Assembly: GCA_040758635.1 (NCBI GenBank)
Contig: JBFLVI010000001.1
Span: forward strand, 62,001-126,000
Source: Yes71-27 sp040758635
GTDB lineage: Bacteria; Bacillota; Desulfotomaculia; Desulfotomaculales; Ammonificaceae
DNA length: 64,000 bases
Reading direction: 5' to 3'
Positions 51,332-60,985 of the stretch are shown here, one piece after another. The notes beneath the pieces are model-generated. The model was not told the DNA's origin and did no database searches. It was given only the letters and a program-made list of their open reading frames with translations. Each line of letters opens with the position of its first letter. Within the stretch, counting starts at the first letter, position 1. The translations under genes were made by a program, and so were the position numbers.

Positions 51332-51562
51332 GGGTCTGTTCGCTGCATTTTCATCCTTCGTGGTGTCGCTATTAGCGGCATGAAGGACTCCTTATGTAAT
51401 TTTCCTAAAGTACAGACTCCGGCGCCGGGACTCCGAACGGCAGGGGAAGAGAGCCGAAAAGGAGTCCGTACGGCCGGAACCGGCGACCCGACAGAAAAAG
51501 TCGAGACCCGCAGACCGGTCATTTTTCAGGCTTTCCTTTTTTAGCGGAAATATACGCGGGCA
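51332..51562. other. Spacer between repeat elements
   Basis: About 230 bases with no gene recognised. Confidence 0.35.
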
Positions 51563-51739
51563 GTAACTATTCAACCTGCCACATCATACTTACGAAACGC
51601 CAGGCTAAAGCAAGCAGAGCGCGGAAGCCACGAGGGACGAACCGGAGCGTACTTAGAGGTACGTGAGGATTCGGCCCGAGTGGCTGACAAAGCTATGCGC
51701 AAGCTTTAGCCGCGCCCCGCGGGGCACCTGAATAGTTAC
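51563..51739 (+). mobile_element. 177-bp MITE with 8-bp target duplication (IS66-like ends), copy 1
   Basis: Terminal inverted repeats GTAACTATTCA and TGAATAGTTAC; flanked on both sides by CGCGGGCA (51555-51562 and 51740-51747), a perfect 8-bp target duplication. GTAA ends and 8-bp duplications are the known pattern of the IS66 family. The interior is hairpin-rich (GCTAAAGC and GCTTTAGC; AGCCAC and GTGGCT) with apical CGTAC-TTAGAG-GTACG. It has no coding capacity. Confidence 0.85.
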
Positions 51740-51913
51740 CGCGGGCAAAAGAATAGCGTTGCCTCCCGGCAGCGCCTTCTTCGATAAGCCACTCTGCCTG
51801 CACCCCCGGTTCTGGGGACAGGCTAAAGGTTAAGAGTCAAAATCTTGCGGGGGATTCGAACGGGGGAAAACCCTGTAACCTGTAAACAGCGTCCGGCTTT
51901 TGGCCGGCGCCTG

Positions 51914-54016
51914 TCAGTTCCGGCTTTCGTGCACCGCGTCGCTGAAGGCTTTGCCAGATTCGGCGCCCGACTCTTCATTGGGGCTTTCGCCTTCGGTCCT
52001 GGCTTCTCCGGCCTCCTTCGTTTCGGCTTCTTCCTCCCGGACCGCGTCGGCTTCTTCGGGAGGGCTTGTTTCCTCGCGCTCTGCTTCGTCTGGCGCTGCC
52101 CAGGTACTACCGGTCATGCTTTCCCTTTCCCGGATGGCTTCCCGAAGCGAGAGCCGGATGCGCTTTTCTGTCGGGTCTACATTCAGAACCTTGACGGTGA
52201 TTACGTCGCCCTCGCTCAAGACATCGTCGGGCTTGGCCACGTGCCAGTCGGCGAAATGCGAAATGTGGACCAGGCCTTCCAGTCCCGGCTCCAGTTCCAC
52301 GAAAGCGCCGAACGGGACCAGACGGACGACCTTGGCCTCGACCAGACTGCCGACCGGGTACTTTTCGGCAGCGGTTTCCCACGGATCGGGGAGGACCTGT
52401 TTGAGCGAAAGGCTCACCTTCTCGTTTTCCCGGTCGATCTTGATTACTTTCACCTCGATGGTGTCACCCACCCGCAAAACTTCCGACGGGTGTCCGACCC
52501 GGTGGAAGGACATCTCGGATATGTGCAGCAGCCCGTCAATTCCGCCGATGTCTACGAAGGCACCGAAGGAGGTGAGCCGCCGGACCACTCCCTGCACCAC
52601 CGCTCCTTCCTCGAGCGAAGCCAGCGTTTCCATGCGTTTCTGCTGGTACTCTTCTTCCAGAACGGCCTTCCGCGAAAGCACCACTTTCTTCCGGCCCCTG
52701 TTCAGCTCGATGATCTTGCAGGTCACTTTCTCGCCGACGTACTTCGAAAGGTCTTCAGTGTAACCGCGCTCCACCAGGGAGGCCGGCAAAAAGGCCCGGA
52801 CGCCCAGATCAACGATCAGGCCGCCTTTCACGACCTCCCGCACTATTCCCTCCACCGGCGTCTCGTTCTCAAACGCGGCCTGGAGTTCCTGCCATGCTTT
52901 TTCGGCGTCCGCCCGCCCCTTGGAAAGGATAATCCGGCCTTCACTGTTCTCCGCCTTGACCACCCAGACATCTATCTCATCTCCCACGCTGACTACGTCG
53001 TGCGGAGAGGCTATTTCACAGCAAGACAGCTCCCGGAGCGGGATCACTCCTTCCGATTTTGCGCCCACGTCTACCAGAACCTCGTTCTGGTTTATTTCCA
53101 CGACCACTCCCTTGACAATTTCGCCGCCGCGGAGGGTTTTCACCTCCATTGGCTGCATTTCCTGGGTCGTGTCGTTTCCTTCGCCCAATTCCTTCATGCG
53201 CCTCTCTACCTCCTCAATAATCCAGTCCGGCGTGGATGCCCCGGCGGTCAGGCCCGCGACTTTTATCCCGGTAAACCACTCCGGTTTGAGCTCGTCCGCG
53301 GTCTCGATATGGTAAGTCGGGGTGCCCGTCGCCAGGCAGAGCCGGGTCAGCTTCTGCGTGTTGGCGCTTGCGTATCCGCCGACAACCACCATCACGTCAA
53401 CCTGGCGGGCCAAATCCAGTGCGGCCTGCTGCCGCTTGGCCACTGCATGGCAGGTGGTGCTGAAGACTTTTACCTCCGCGTTACGTTGCTGCAACACTTC
53501 TGCCACGGCTTCAAAGTTCGCCTGCGGCTGCGTAGTCTGGGCAATGATCCCGAGGCGCGGGAACACCGGAAGTGCCGCCGCTTCTTCCGGATTTTCCACC
53601 ACCTGCGCCTGCCCGCCGGCCCAACCTACGATTCCTTTGACTTCCGGGTGGTTCCTGTCTCCCACCACCACCACGGTGTACCCCTGTGCGGTCAGGTCCC
53701 TGGCCAATTGCTGGGCCCGCTTCACGAAAGGGCAGGTGGCGTCCACAACCGCCAGACCGGTTTTCTGGGCGGCCGCAAGAACTTCGGGTTCCACCCCGTG
53801 GGACCGGATGATCAAGGTCCCCTCTTTGACGGCCGCCACCTCTTCAATCACCTGGATGCCCCGATCGGCCAGGAACTTTACCACCTGGGGGTTGTGGATC
53901 AACGGGCCCAGTGTAAAAAGCGGCCCGGTTTTTTCGGCGCGGGCTTTCAGCGCCAGGTCGATCGCCCGCTTAACACCGAAGCAAAAACCTGCCCACGCCG
54001 CCCTTTTTACTTCCAT
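51914..54016 (-). CDS. ispH: IspH fused to ribosomal protein S1 domains
   Basis: 700 residues. Part 1 (about 1-285) is 4-hydroxy-3-methylbut-2-enyl diphosphate reductase, last step of the MEP isoprenoid pathway, with cluster cysteines in GFCFGVKRA, DATCPFV and STTCHAV. Part 2 has four S1 RNA-binding domains (about 300-650), such as GVVRRLTSFGAFVDIGGIDG, then an acidic tail. The fusion is known in several Clostridia. It overlaps plsC by 10 bases. Confidence 0.96.
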   Translation of the reverse strand: MEVKRAAWAGFCFGVKRAIDLALKARAEKTGPLFTLGPLIHNPQVVKFLADRGIQVIEEVAAVKEGTLIIRSHGVEPEVLAAAQKTGLAVVDATCPFVKRAQQLARDLTAQGYTVVVVGDRNHPEVKGIVGWAGGQAQVVENPEEAAALPVFPRLGIIAQTTQPQANFEAVAEVLQQRNAEVKVFSTTCHAVAKRQQAALDLARQVDVMVVVGGYASANTQKLTRLCLATGTPTYHIETADELKPEWFTGIKVAGLTAGASTPDWIIEEVERRMKELGEGNDTTQEMQPMEVKTLRGGEIVKGVVVEINQNEVLVDVGAKSEGVIPLRELSCCEIASPHDVVSVGDEIDVWVVKAENSEGRIILSKGRADAEKAWQELQAAFENETPVEGIVREVVKGGLIVDLGVRAFLPASLVERGYTEDLSKYVGEKVTCKIIELNRGRKKVVLSRKAVLEEEYQQKRMETLASLEEGAVVQGVVRRLTSFGAFVDIGGIDGLLHISEMSFHRVGHPSEVLRVGDTIEVKVIKIDRENEKVSLSLKQVLPDPWETAAEKYPVGSLVEAKVVRLVPFGAFVELEPGLEGLVHISHFADWHVAKPDDVLSEGDVITVKVLNVDPTEKRIRLSLREAIRERESMTGSTWAAPDEAEREETSPPEEADAVREEEAETKEAGEARTEGESPNEESGAESGKAFSDAVHESRN

Positions 54017-54606
54017 TTCCGGTCCGCATCCGCTCCCATCAACGCCGCAATCGCGGCGATCATTTCTTGTCCGCCGTTTACTATTTCTTCCCGGGTTGGC
54101 TTTTTCCCTTCTGTTTTTAAATAAAAGGGTTTTCCTACCTGCACCCGGACTTTTCCAAACAGCCCGCGCGTCCCGATGAGCGCCACCGGCACCACCGGCA
54201 CCCCCGTTTTGAGCGCCAGGACCGCCGCGCCCGGCTGGGCGGGCAGCAACTCGCCGGTGGGGCTGCGCCGCCCTTCCGGAAAGATGCCGACCGTCCGGCC
54301 GCGCATCAGATAGTCAACCGCTACCTTCAGCGCCTTGCGGTCAAAGCCCTCCCGCCGCACCGGAAAAGCACCTAAAATCCGGATCAGCAGCCCGAAAAGC
54401 GGGATCCGGAAAAGCTCCTCTTTGGCCATGAAGTGGACGCGCCGTTTCAACGCCGCCCCTAAAACGGGAGGGTCCCAGTAACTCTGGTGGTTGGCGATAA
54501 CGATAACCCCTCCCTCAGGCGGGAGGTTGTCTCCACCCTCCACCTTCCACCGCCGCAGTACCGGCAGCAAAATCCTGAGCAGAGCCCAGGCGAACCAGTA
54601 AAGCAC
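54007..54606 (-). CDS. plsC: 1-acyl-sn-glycerol-3-phosphate acyltransferase
   Basis: 199 residues with acyltransferase motifs NHQSYWDPP (catalytic HX4D), FPEGRRSPTGEL and VPVALIGT. It makes phosphatidic acid. Between cmk and ispH/rpsA, 6 bases after cmk. Confidence 0.95.
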   Translation of the reverse strand: MLYWFAWALLRILLPVLRRWKVEGGDNLPPEGGVIVIANHQSYWDPPVLGAALKRRVHFMAKEELFRIPLFGLLIRILGAFPVRREGFDRKALKVAVDYLMRGRTVGIFPEGRRSPTGELLPAQPGAAVLALKTGVPVVPVALIGTRGLFGKVRVQVGKPFYLKTEGKKPTREEIVNGGQEMIAAIAALMGADADRKWK

Positions 54607-54612
54607 ACCGCT

Positions 54613-55272
54613 TCACCCTCCCTGCACCTGTGTGAGAATCATCTCCACCACTTCGTCGGGACTTTTTTGGGTGGTGTCGATGACCACTGCGTCCGGTGCC
54701 GGGATGAGCGGCGCCACCTTTCTCTGCGTATCGTACGTATCGCGGCGCACAATCTCTTTAATCTGGTCCTCCAGCGTAACGTTGTACCCGTCCCGCGCGG
54801 TTTCGAGAAACCGGCGCTTGGCGCGTTCTTCCACGCTCGCCGTCAGAAAAAACTTTTTCTCGGCGTCCGGCAGCACGACCGTCCCGATATCCCGTCCCTC
54901 CATGACCACGCCGCCGCAAGCCGCCAGTTGCCGCTGCTTCTCCGTGAGGTGCCGCCTCACCGCAGGCACCCGGGCCACCAGCGAAACGCAACACGAAACG
55001 TCAGGCGTGCGGATTTCCCGGTTGACCTCCTGCCCGTTCAGATAAACGGCCGTTTCGCCGTTTTCGCTCCGGCCAAACCCGATTTGCAGCATCTGGATGA
55101 GCCGCGCCAGGCCTTCCTCGTCCTCGCAGGAGATTCCGGCCTTAATCGCCGCGAGCGCCACGGCACGGTACATCGCCCCTGTATCTACATGCGTCAACCC
55201 GAGGCGTTGCGCCAGTTTCTTCGCCACGGTGCTCTTGCCGGCTCCCGCCGGTCCGTCTATGGCGATGCGCAA
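54613..55272 (-). CDS. cmk: Cytidylate kinase
   Basis: 219 residues with P-loop DGPAGAGKSTVAKKLA, the CMP-binding region DTGAMYRAVAL, and EGRDIGTVVLPDAEKKFFLT. Phosphorylates CMP/dCMP. The order cmk-plsC-ispH-rpsA is conserved in Clostridia. Confidence 0.96.
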   Translation of the reverse strand: MRIAIDGPAGAGKSTVAKKLAQRLGLTHVDTGAMYRAVALAAIKAGISCEDEEGLARLIQMLQIGFGRSENGETAVYLNGQEVNREIRTPDVSCCVSLVARVPAVRRHLTEKQRQLAACGGVVMEGRDIGTVVLPDAEKKFFLTASVEERAKRRFLETARDGYNVTLEDQIKEIVRRDTYDTQRKVAPLIPAPDAVVIDTTQKSPDEVVEMILTQVQGG

Positions 55273-55341
55273 GGAAAGGACCTACCCCTTTGTTTCTGGT
55301 TTGGATTCGACATTTCTGCCAACTTTCCTTTTTTTTAATAA

Positions 55342-56631
55342 TTATTCCACGCTCAATCGCTGTAGCGTTTCTACAAAGTCCGGGAAAGAAACGTTCACCA
55401 CGTCCGCCTCTTTAACCGCGGTTTCGCCGTCAGCCGCGAGGCCGGCCACCGCCAGGGCCATCGCCACCCGGTGGTCGCCGTAACTCTCTACCACTGCTCC
55501 GGAGAGCCGCTTTCCGCCGTAAATGATGAGCCCGTCCGGCAGTTCTTCCACCGGGACGCCCAGGCGGCTCAGTCCCGCCGCCATGGTTTTCAGTCGGTCG
55601 GACTCCTTGACCTTGAGCTCGGCGGCGTTCCGGATGACCGTTTTGCCGCGGGCGCATGCTGCGGCGACGGTGATCACCGGGATTTCGTCAATGAGCCGCG
55701 GGATGAGCGCGCCGCCAATTTCTACCCCTTTCAACTCCGAGGAACATACGGCTATGTCCCCGTACGGTTCGCCCCCGGCTTCACCTGCAGGCGTTATCTC
55801 CACCCGGGCGCCCATCTCCCGGAGCACCTCAATGATTCCGGTCCGGGTGGGGTTCAGTCCCACCCCTTTGATGGTGAGGGCAGCTTCAGGTACGATGCAG
55901 GCGGCGACCATCAAGAACGCCGCCGAGGAGATGTCCCCGGGGACGCGGATCGCCGCCCCTTTTAGAACCGGGTTTCCGTCCACGGCAACCGTCAACCCCT
56001 CCCGGGTTACCCTGGCGCCGAAGTATTCAAGCATCCGCTCGGTGTGATCCCGGGAAAGTGCGGGCTCGGTAACGCTCGTTGTACCCTGGGCGTAAAGCCC
56101 CGCCAGCAGGACGGCCGACTTCATCTGGGCGCTTGCAACGGGGGAAGTGAACGCGAGCGGCTTGAGTTCGCCGCCGGTGATTGCCAGGGGCGCCAGTTCC
56201 CCGCCGCCCCGTCCGCTGATCCGGGCTCCCATCTCCCGGAGCGGCCCGACGACGCGGCCCATCGGCCGGCGCCGCAGGCTGCTGTCTCCGGTGAGCACGC
56301 TGAAGAACGGCTGCCCCGCCAGAATCCCCAGCAAGAGACGCATGGTGGTTCCGGAGTTCTTTGCATCCAGGACGTCTTCCGGTTCGCTGAGGCCGTGCAG
56401 CCCGCAGCCGCGAATCACCACCCGCCCCGCTTCCGGTCCTGCAATTTCCACACCCATGCTGCGGAAACAGGCCAGGGTGGCCAGGCAATCCTCGCCTTCC
56501 AGAAAGTTTTCGACTACCGTTTCGCCGGTCGCTATGGCGCCCAGCATGAGCGCCCGGTGGGAGATGGACTTGTCCCCCGGCACGGCGACCGTTCCCTTTA
56601 GAGATCGTACGGGACGAATTACCAGTTCCAA
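55342..56631 (-). CDS. aroA: 3-phosphoshikimate 1-carboxyvinyltransferase (EPSP synthase)
   Basis: About 429 residues from TTG at 56631 with AGGGGG upstream; an earlier in-frame TTG at 56658 has no ribosome site. Signatures PGDKSISHRALML, LDAKNSGTTMRLL, RRPMGR and the C-terminal LKVKESDRL and SYGDHRVAMA. Sixth step of the shikimate pathway. Confidence 0.95.
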   Translation of the reverse strand: MELVIRPVRSLKGTVAVPGDKSISHRALMLGAIATGETVVENFLEGEDCLATLACFRSMGVEIAGPEAGRVVIRGCGLHGLSEPEDVLDAKNSGTTMRLLLGILAGQPFFSVLTGDSSLRRRPMGRVVGPLREMGARISGRGGGELAPLAITGGELKPLAFTSPVASAQMKSAVLLAGLYAQGTTSVTEPALSRDHTERMLEYFGARVTREGLTVAVDGNPVLKGAAIRVPGDISSAAFLMVAACIVPEAALTIKGVGLNPTRTGIIEVLREMGARVEITPAGEAGGEPYGDIAVCSSELKGVEIGGALIPRLIDEIPVITVAAACARGKTVIRNAAELKVKESDRLKTMAAGLSRLGVPVEELPDGLIIYGGKRLSGAVVESYGDHRVAMALAVAGLAADGETAVKEADVVNVSFPDFVETLQRLSVE

Positions 56632-56849
56632 AGTTTTGAAACCCCCTGAAAAAAACAAAATTTTAGCATCAGCGTACCGGTTTTATCTTGGCTCCCCACC
56701 GGCGCTTTTCATCCCTTAGTCTCTGCCTTTTTACCCGGCTCTTCCCAACCCTGCCCTTCTTCCCCTTTTCCTTCTTTGGGTTCCCTTGAAAATGCGGTTC
56801 CCTACTTCACTTTTTATAGTTCCGGCCTCTCGTTCCGGGTTTCCGCTCC

Positions 56850-57947
56850 CTACCGTTTGCGTGCCTCGATTCCAGCCCTTTGCAAGAGCGCCAACGCTTC
56901 CTCCTGGTCGGCGGTGCTGGCAAAACCGAGCCGGATCGTTCCGCCCTCGCCCTCCCGCACCCGGAGGATTTCGATGTCGCAGATGTTAATGCCCGCGTCG
57001 CCGAGGATCCCGGACAGGTGGGCGATAACCCCCGGCCGGTCCGGGACGGTGACCACGATCTCGCACAGCTCGGGCAGGTAGCCCTTGCTCTTGGCCGGCA
57101 CCGCCTGGCGCAGCAGGTGCGCCTTTCGGAGCCACTCTTCCAACGCTTGCGCGTTGCCTGCCGCGACGATGGCCGCCAGTTCGCCGAGCACCTGCCGGTA
57201 CTGCTCCAGGACCGTGAGAATAGCTTCGCTGTTCGACAGGATTATGTCCCGCCACACCGTTACGTCGCCTGCGGCGACGCGGGTCGTATCCCGGAAACCG
57301 CCCGCGGCGAGGGGCAGTACCGCCTCCCGCTCCGGCAGAGCGCCAATGGTATTGACCAGGGCGGCGGCAACGCAGTGCGGCAGATGGCTCACTGCGGCAA
57401 CGTAGAAGTCATGCACTTCCGGCGCGAGCTGGATGACGCGCGCCCCGACGCCTTCCGCGAGCCGGCGTACCCTGTCCAGCGCGCCGGTATCCGTGGCGGC
57501 GGTGGGCGTCAGAATGTAGTATGCGTTTTCAAAAAGGTACGGGTCGGCGTTCTTGACCCCGGCCCGCTCCGAACCGGCCAGCGGGTGACCGCCGACGAAG
57601 TAAAAGGAATGGGCCGCGCCGATCGGTTCCACCGCCCGCACGATGGCTGCCTTCGTACTTCCCACGTCGGTGACCACCGTACCGGGGCGGAGGTGCGGGG
57701 CAGCTTCACGGACTACCGGGACGACCGTACTCACCGGTGTCGCTACCACCACCAGCGAGGCGCCCGCGACGCCGCTCCGGAGGTCGGTGGTCACCGTGTC
57801 CGCGGCGCCGACCTCGACGCCGAGCCGCAGCTTTTCCTCGCTTCTCCCGATGCCCACCACCTCCGCCGTCAGCCCCAGGCGGCGCAGAGCCATTCCGAGG
57901 GAACCGCCGATCAAACCAAGGCCGATAATCGCCACCCGCTCCAACAC
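56850..57947 (-). CDS. tyrA: Prephenate dehydrogenase with C-terminal ACT domain
   Basis: About 365 residues. Rossmann GLGLIGGSLGMAL, GGHPLAGSERAG and SHLPHCVAAAL are TyrA motifs; the C terminus (about 290-365) is an ACT domain (TVPDRPGVIAHLSGILGDAG), suggesting tyrosine feedback control. GTG at 57947 has GGAGGG six bases upstream, better than GTG at 57962. It overlaps the end of pheA by a few bases if the upstream start is used. Confidence 0.94.
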   Translation of the reverse strand: MLERVAIIGLGLIGGSLGMALRRLGLTAEVVGIGRSEEKLRLGVEVGAADTVTTDLRSGVAGASLVVVATPVSTVVPVVREAAPHLRPGTVVTDVGSTKAAIVRAVEPIGAAHSFYFVGGHPLAGSERAGVKNADPYLFENAYYILTPTAATDTGALDRVRRLAEGVGARVIQLAPEVHDFYVAAVSHLPHCVAAALVNTIGALPEREAVLPLAAGGFRDTTRVAAGDVTVWRDIILSNSEAILTVLEQYRQVLGELAAIVAAGNAQALEEWLRKAHLLRQAVPAKSKGYLPELCEIVVTVPDRPGVIAHLSGILGDAGINICDIEILRVREGEGGTIRLGFASTADQEEALALLQRAGIEARKR

Positions 57948-57949
57948 CT

Positions 57950-58780
57950 TCAGCCCTCCCACCGGGGGTAAGAACCTAAGATCCTAAAAAAAACGCTCTG
58001 TCCCCGGATCGCCTCCAGCGCCTCGGCTACCGGGGGGTCTTCCCGGTGCCCCTCGCAATCAACGTAGAAAATATAATAGCCGATGCCCCGGCGTGCGGGG
58101 CGGGATTCAATCTTGGTCAGGTTAATCCCCCGTGAAGCAAACTCGCCCAGTGCCGCGTACAGGGTTCCGGGCCGGTCGTGTACAAGGGAAAAGGCCGCGG
58201 AAGTCTTATCCTTTCCCGTGCGGGCTGCGGCGTCGCGCCCGATCACCACAAACCGGGTTTCGTTCTCCGTAACGTCCTGGATCGCCCGCGCGACAATCAC
58301 CAGCCCGTAATGTTCAGCTGCCGCCTCGGTGCCGATGGCCGCCCAGGGTTCGGCTGTGGAAGCCACCAGCCGCGCCGCTTCCCCCGTGCTGGTGGTCGCC
58401 TGCCGGATTACACCCGGCAGTTCCCGTTCGAGATATTTCCGGCACTGCGCGATGGCGTGGGGATGGGAAAGCACGCGGGTAAAGTGTTTTACCCCCGTAC
58501 GGGCGAGAAGGTGATGCACCACCGGGAGGATGATCTCTCCCGTAATAAAAACCCTTTCATCGTACGTAAGGAGATCCAGCGTGAGGTTGACGCTTCCTTC
58601 AACCGAGTTTTCAAGCGGGACGACGCCGAACGCCGTTTCCCCGCCGGTTACCGCCTTAAAGAGTTCGGGGATCTCGCCGAAAGGCACCCCTTCGTAATCC
58701 CGCCCGAAAAAAAAGCGGCCCATCGCCTGCTCCGTGAAGGTTCCGGCCGGCCCGAGAAAACCAACCTTGAATGACGCCAC
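57950..58780 (-). CDS. pheA: Prephenate dehydratase
   Basis: 276 residues. FLGPAGTFTEQA, PLENSVEGSVNLTLDLL, TSTGEAARL and the ACT-type regulatory end (HDRPGTLYAALGEFASRGI, LTKIESRP). GTG at 58780 (GGGGAGG upstream) shares the stop of aroF (TAGTG). The longer upstream frame is a shadow of aroF. Confidence 0.95.
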   Translation of the reverse strand: MASFKVGFLGPAGTFTEQAMGRFFFGRDYEGVPFGEIPELFKAVTGGETAFGVVPLENSVEGSVNLTLDLLTYDERVFITGEIILPVVHHLLARTGVKHFTRVLSHPHAIAQCRKYLERELPGVIRQATTSTGEAARLVASTAEPWAAIGTEAAAEHYGLVIVARAIQDVTENETRFVVIGRDAAARTGKDKTSAAFSLVHDRPGTLYAALGEFASRGINLTKIESRPARRGIGYYIFYVDCEGHREDPPVAEALEAIRGQSVFFRILGSYPRWEG

Positions 58781-59796
58781 TAAAGCTGCCTCCCCAGGAC
58801 CGCGGCGATCCGGCGCAAATCTTCCATCATCGCCGCAAAATTCTCCGGGGTGAGCGACTGCGCCCCGTCGCAGAGCGCCTCTGCCGGGTTCGGGTGCACC
58901 TCCACCAGAAGGCCGTCGGCCCCGGCGGCGATTGCCGCCCGGCACATCGGGGCAACGAATTTCCAGCGGCCGAGGCCGTGGCTCGGATCCACCACCACCG
59001 GCAGGTGCGAGAGGTGTTTCACAATCGGGACCGCCGAAAGGTCCAAAGTGTTGCGGGTGTAAGTTTCAAAGCTGCGAATCCCCCGCTCGCACAGGATAAC
59101 GTCGAAGTTGCCCCCGGACAGGATGTATTCCGCCGCCATCAGCCACTCCTCAATCGTGGCGGAGAGGCCTCTTTTCAAAAGCACCGGCTTGTTTATCCGC
59201 CCCAGTTCTTTCAACAGGTCAAAATTCTGCATGTTGCGGGTACCCAGTTGGATGATATCCGCGTACTTCGCCACCACAGGCAGCGTCCGGATGTCCATTA
59301 CCTCCGTGACAATTTTCAGGCCGAACCGTTCTCTGGCCTCGGCGAGTATTTTCAACCCCTCTTCGCCCAGTCCCTGAAAGGAATAGGGTGAAGTGCGGGG
59401 CTTGAAAGCGCCGCCGCGCAGGATAGTGGCTCCTGCAGCGCCGACCTGCTCCGCAGCAGTAAGCAACTGCTCCCGGCTTTCAACCGCGCAGGGCCCGGCC
59501 ATTACGTGAATCCTTGCCCCGCCGATCTCCACGCCGTCACCAACCCGCACTATCGTTCGTTCCGCCCGGAAAGAACGGCTGGCCGCCTTGTAAGGGTGTA
59601 AAATAGGGATCACCTGCTCCACCCCCGGTAGTACTTCAAGGGCAGCCTCGCGCAACCGTCTTTCATCCCCGATGATGCCGATGATCGTTTTTTCCACCCC
59701 GCGGGAGAGGTGGGCCTTGAAGCCCTCCGCTTCGATCTTCTTGATTACACCTTCCACTTCTTGTTCGGTTGCGTTGTCCGCCATGACGATGATCAT
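58780..59796 (-). CDS. aroF: 3-deoxy-7-phosphoheptulonate synthase (DAHP synthase, KDO8P-like type)
   Basis: 338 residues: N-terminal ACT-like/ferredoxin-like domain (VMADNATEQEVEGVIKKIEA) and a TIM barrel with MAGPCAVES, GGAFKPRTSPYSFQG, QLGTRNMQN and VDPSHGLG. First step of the shikimate pathway. Overlaps the pheA start by one base. Confidence 0.96.
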   Translation of the reverse strand: MIIVMADNATEQEVEGVIKKIEAEGFKAHLSRGVEKTIIGIIGDERRLREAALEVLPGVEQVIPILHPYKAASRSFRAERTIVRVGDGVEIGGARIHVMAGPCAVESREQLLTAAEQVGAAGATILRGGAFKPRTSPYSFQGLGEEGLKILAEARERFGLKIVTEVMDIRTLPVVAKYADIIQLGTRNMQNFDLLKELGRINKPVLLKRGLSATIEEWLMAAEYILSGGNFDVILCERGIRSFETYTRNTLDLSAVPIVKHLSHLPVVVDPSHGLGRWKFVAPMCRAAIAAGADGLLVEVHPNPAEALCDGAQSLTPENFAAMMEDLRRIAAVLGRQL

Positions 59797-59839
59797 TCGG
59801 TACTCCCTCCATCAGAACAGTATCAATCCGGCTGTACAA

Positions 59840-60925
59840 TCAGTTCGCCAGCACCCCGGCCAGCGCGGCGGCGAAGCGGGCGTTCTGCGCTGCCGTGCCG
59901 ATGGTCACCCGGAGGTGGGTGGGGTAACCAAAACCGCCCCGGATGATGACACCCGCTTTCAGCAGGCGCTGAAAAACTTCCCTTTCGTCCCGCCCGGCGT
60001 CGAAGAAAATGAAGTTCGCCTCGGTCGGGACGTAGGTGACGCCGAGTGCCGTAAAGGCCTCGTACAACTGCTTTTTCCCTTCTTCGTTCGTCTTCCGGGT
60101 CAGTGCGACGAATTCCTCGTCGTCGAGTGCGGCCAGCGCCGCTTCCTGCGCCAGCGCGTTGACGTTGAACGGTTCCCGGACGCGGTTCAGGTATTCAATC
60201 AGCGCAGGCGGTCCTATGCCGTAGCCGACGCGCAGTCCTGCCAGGCCGTACAGCTTCGAAAAAGTCCGCAAAACCACGGCGTTGTAGCCCTTCCGGAAGA
60301 AATCAAGCCCGTCCGGATAGTCCGGGTCGGTGACGTACTCGAAGTAGGCCTCGTCGAAGACCACCACCGTTTCCGGGCCGACCCGTTCCATAAACCGCGC
60401 GACTTCCTGCCTGGTGGCAATGGTGCCCGTGGGATTGTTCGGGTTGCAGAGATACACCATCTTCGTCCTGGCGGTCAGCCGTGCCGCCATCGCTTCCAGG
60501 TCCATCCGGAAATCCTTCAGCGGCACCTCCACCGGTACGGCTCCCATCAACCGGGTCAGCGGTTCATACCGGGGAAAGGTCGGCACCGGCATCACGACCT
60601 CGTCACCCGGTTCCAGGAGCGCGAGGGAAAGCATCTGGACAATTTCGTTGGAGCCGTTGCCCACGATGATCGCGTGGGAGTCTACGCCGAGCCTGGCGGC
60701 CAGGGCCTGGCGGAGCCGGTAGGCGCTGCCGTCCGGGTAAAAGTTGACGTTTTTCACGGCAGCCGCCACCGCTGCTGCTGCCTTAGGCGAGGGTCCCAGG
60801 GGGTTTTCGTTGGAGGCAAGCTTGATGACGTCCTCCAGGCCGAGCTCCCGTTTCACTTCCTCGATTGGTTTTCCCGGCTGGTAAACTGCCAGGGTTGAAA
60901 GACAACCGCGGGCTTTTACGTTCAT
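59840..60925 (-). CDS. hisC: Histidinol-phosphate/aromatic aminotransferase
   Basis: 361 residues from ATG at 60925 with AAGGAGCAG before it. Fold type I PLP enzyme: SNENPLGPSP, NPNNPTG, DEAYFEY, and PLP lysine in TFSKLYGLAGLRVGY. In this aromatic operon it may also transaminate prephenate or phenylpyruvate. The longer frame upstream enters the MITE. Confidence 0.94.
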   Translation of the reverse strand: MNVKARGCLSTLAVYQPGKPIEEVKRELGLEDVIKLASNENPLGPSPKAAAAVAAAVKNVNFYPDGSAYRLRQALAARLGVDSHAIIVGNGSNEIVQMLSLALLEPGDEVVMPVPTFPRYEPLTRLMGAVPVEVPLKDFRMDLEAMAARLTARTKMVYLCNPNNPTGTIATRQEVARFMERVGPETVVVFDEAYFEYVTDPDYPDGLDFFRKGYNAVVLRTFSKLYGLAGLRVGYGIGPPALIEYLNRVREPFNVNALAQEAALAALDDEEFVALTRKTNEEGKKQLYEAFTALGVTYVPTEANFIFFDAGRDEREVFQRLLKAGVIIRGGFGYPTHLRVTIGTAAQNARFAAALAGVLAN

Positions 60926-60985
60926 AAGGCTGCTCCTTCGGTTTTTGAAACATCTTACCATAACGCACCGCCAGAAACAATCCCG

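Noticed and set aside
51845..54124. 759-codon open frame on the plus strand
   Set aside because: Shadow of the GC-rich ispH/rpsA and plsC genes on the minus strand; its composition (many His, Arg, Gly) has no domain sense.
56880..57971. 363-codon open frame on the plus strand
   Set aside because: Antisense shadow of tyrA; no ribosome site and no family pattern.
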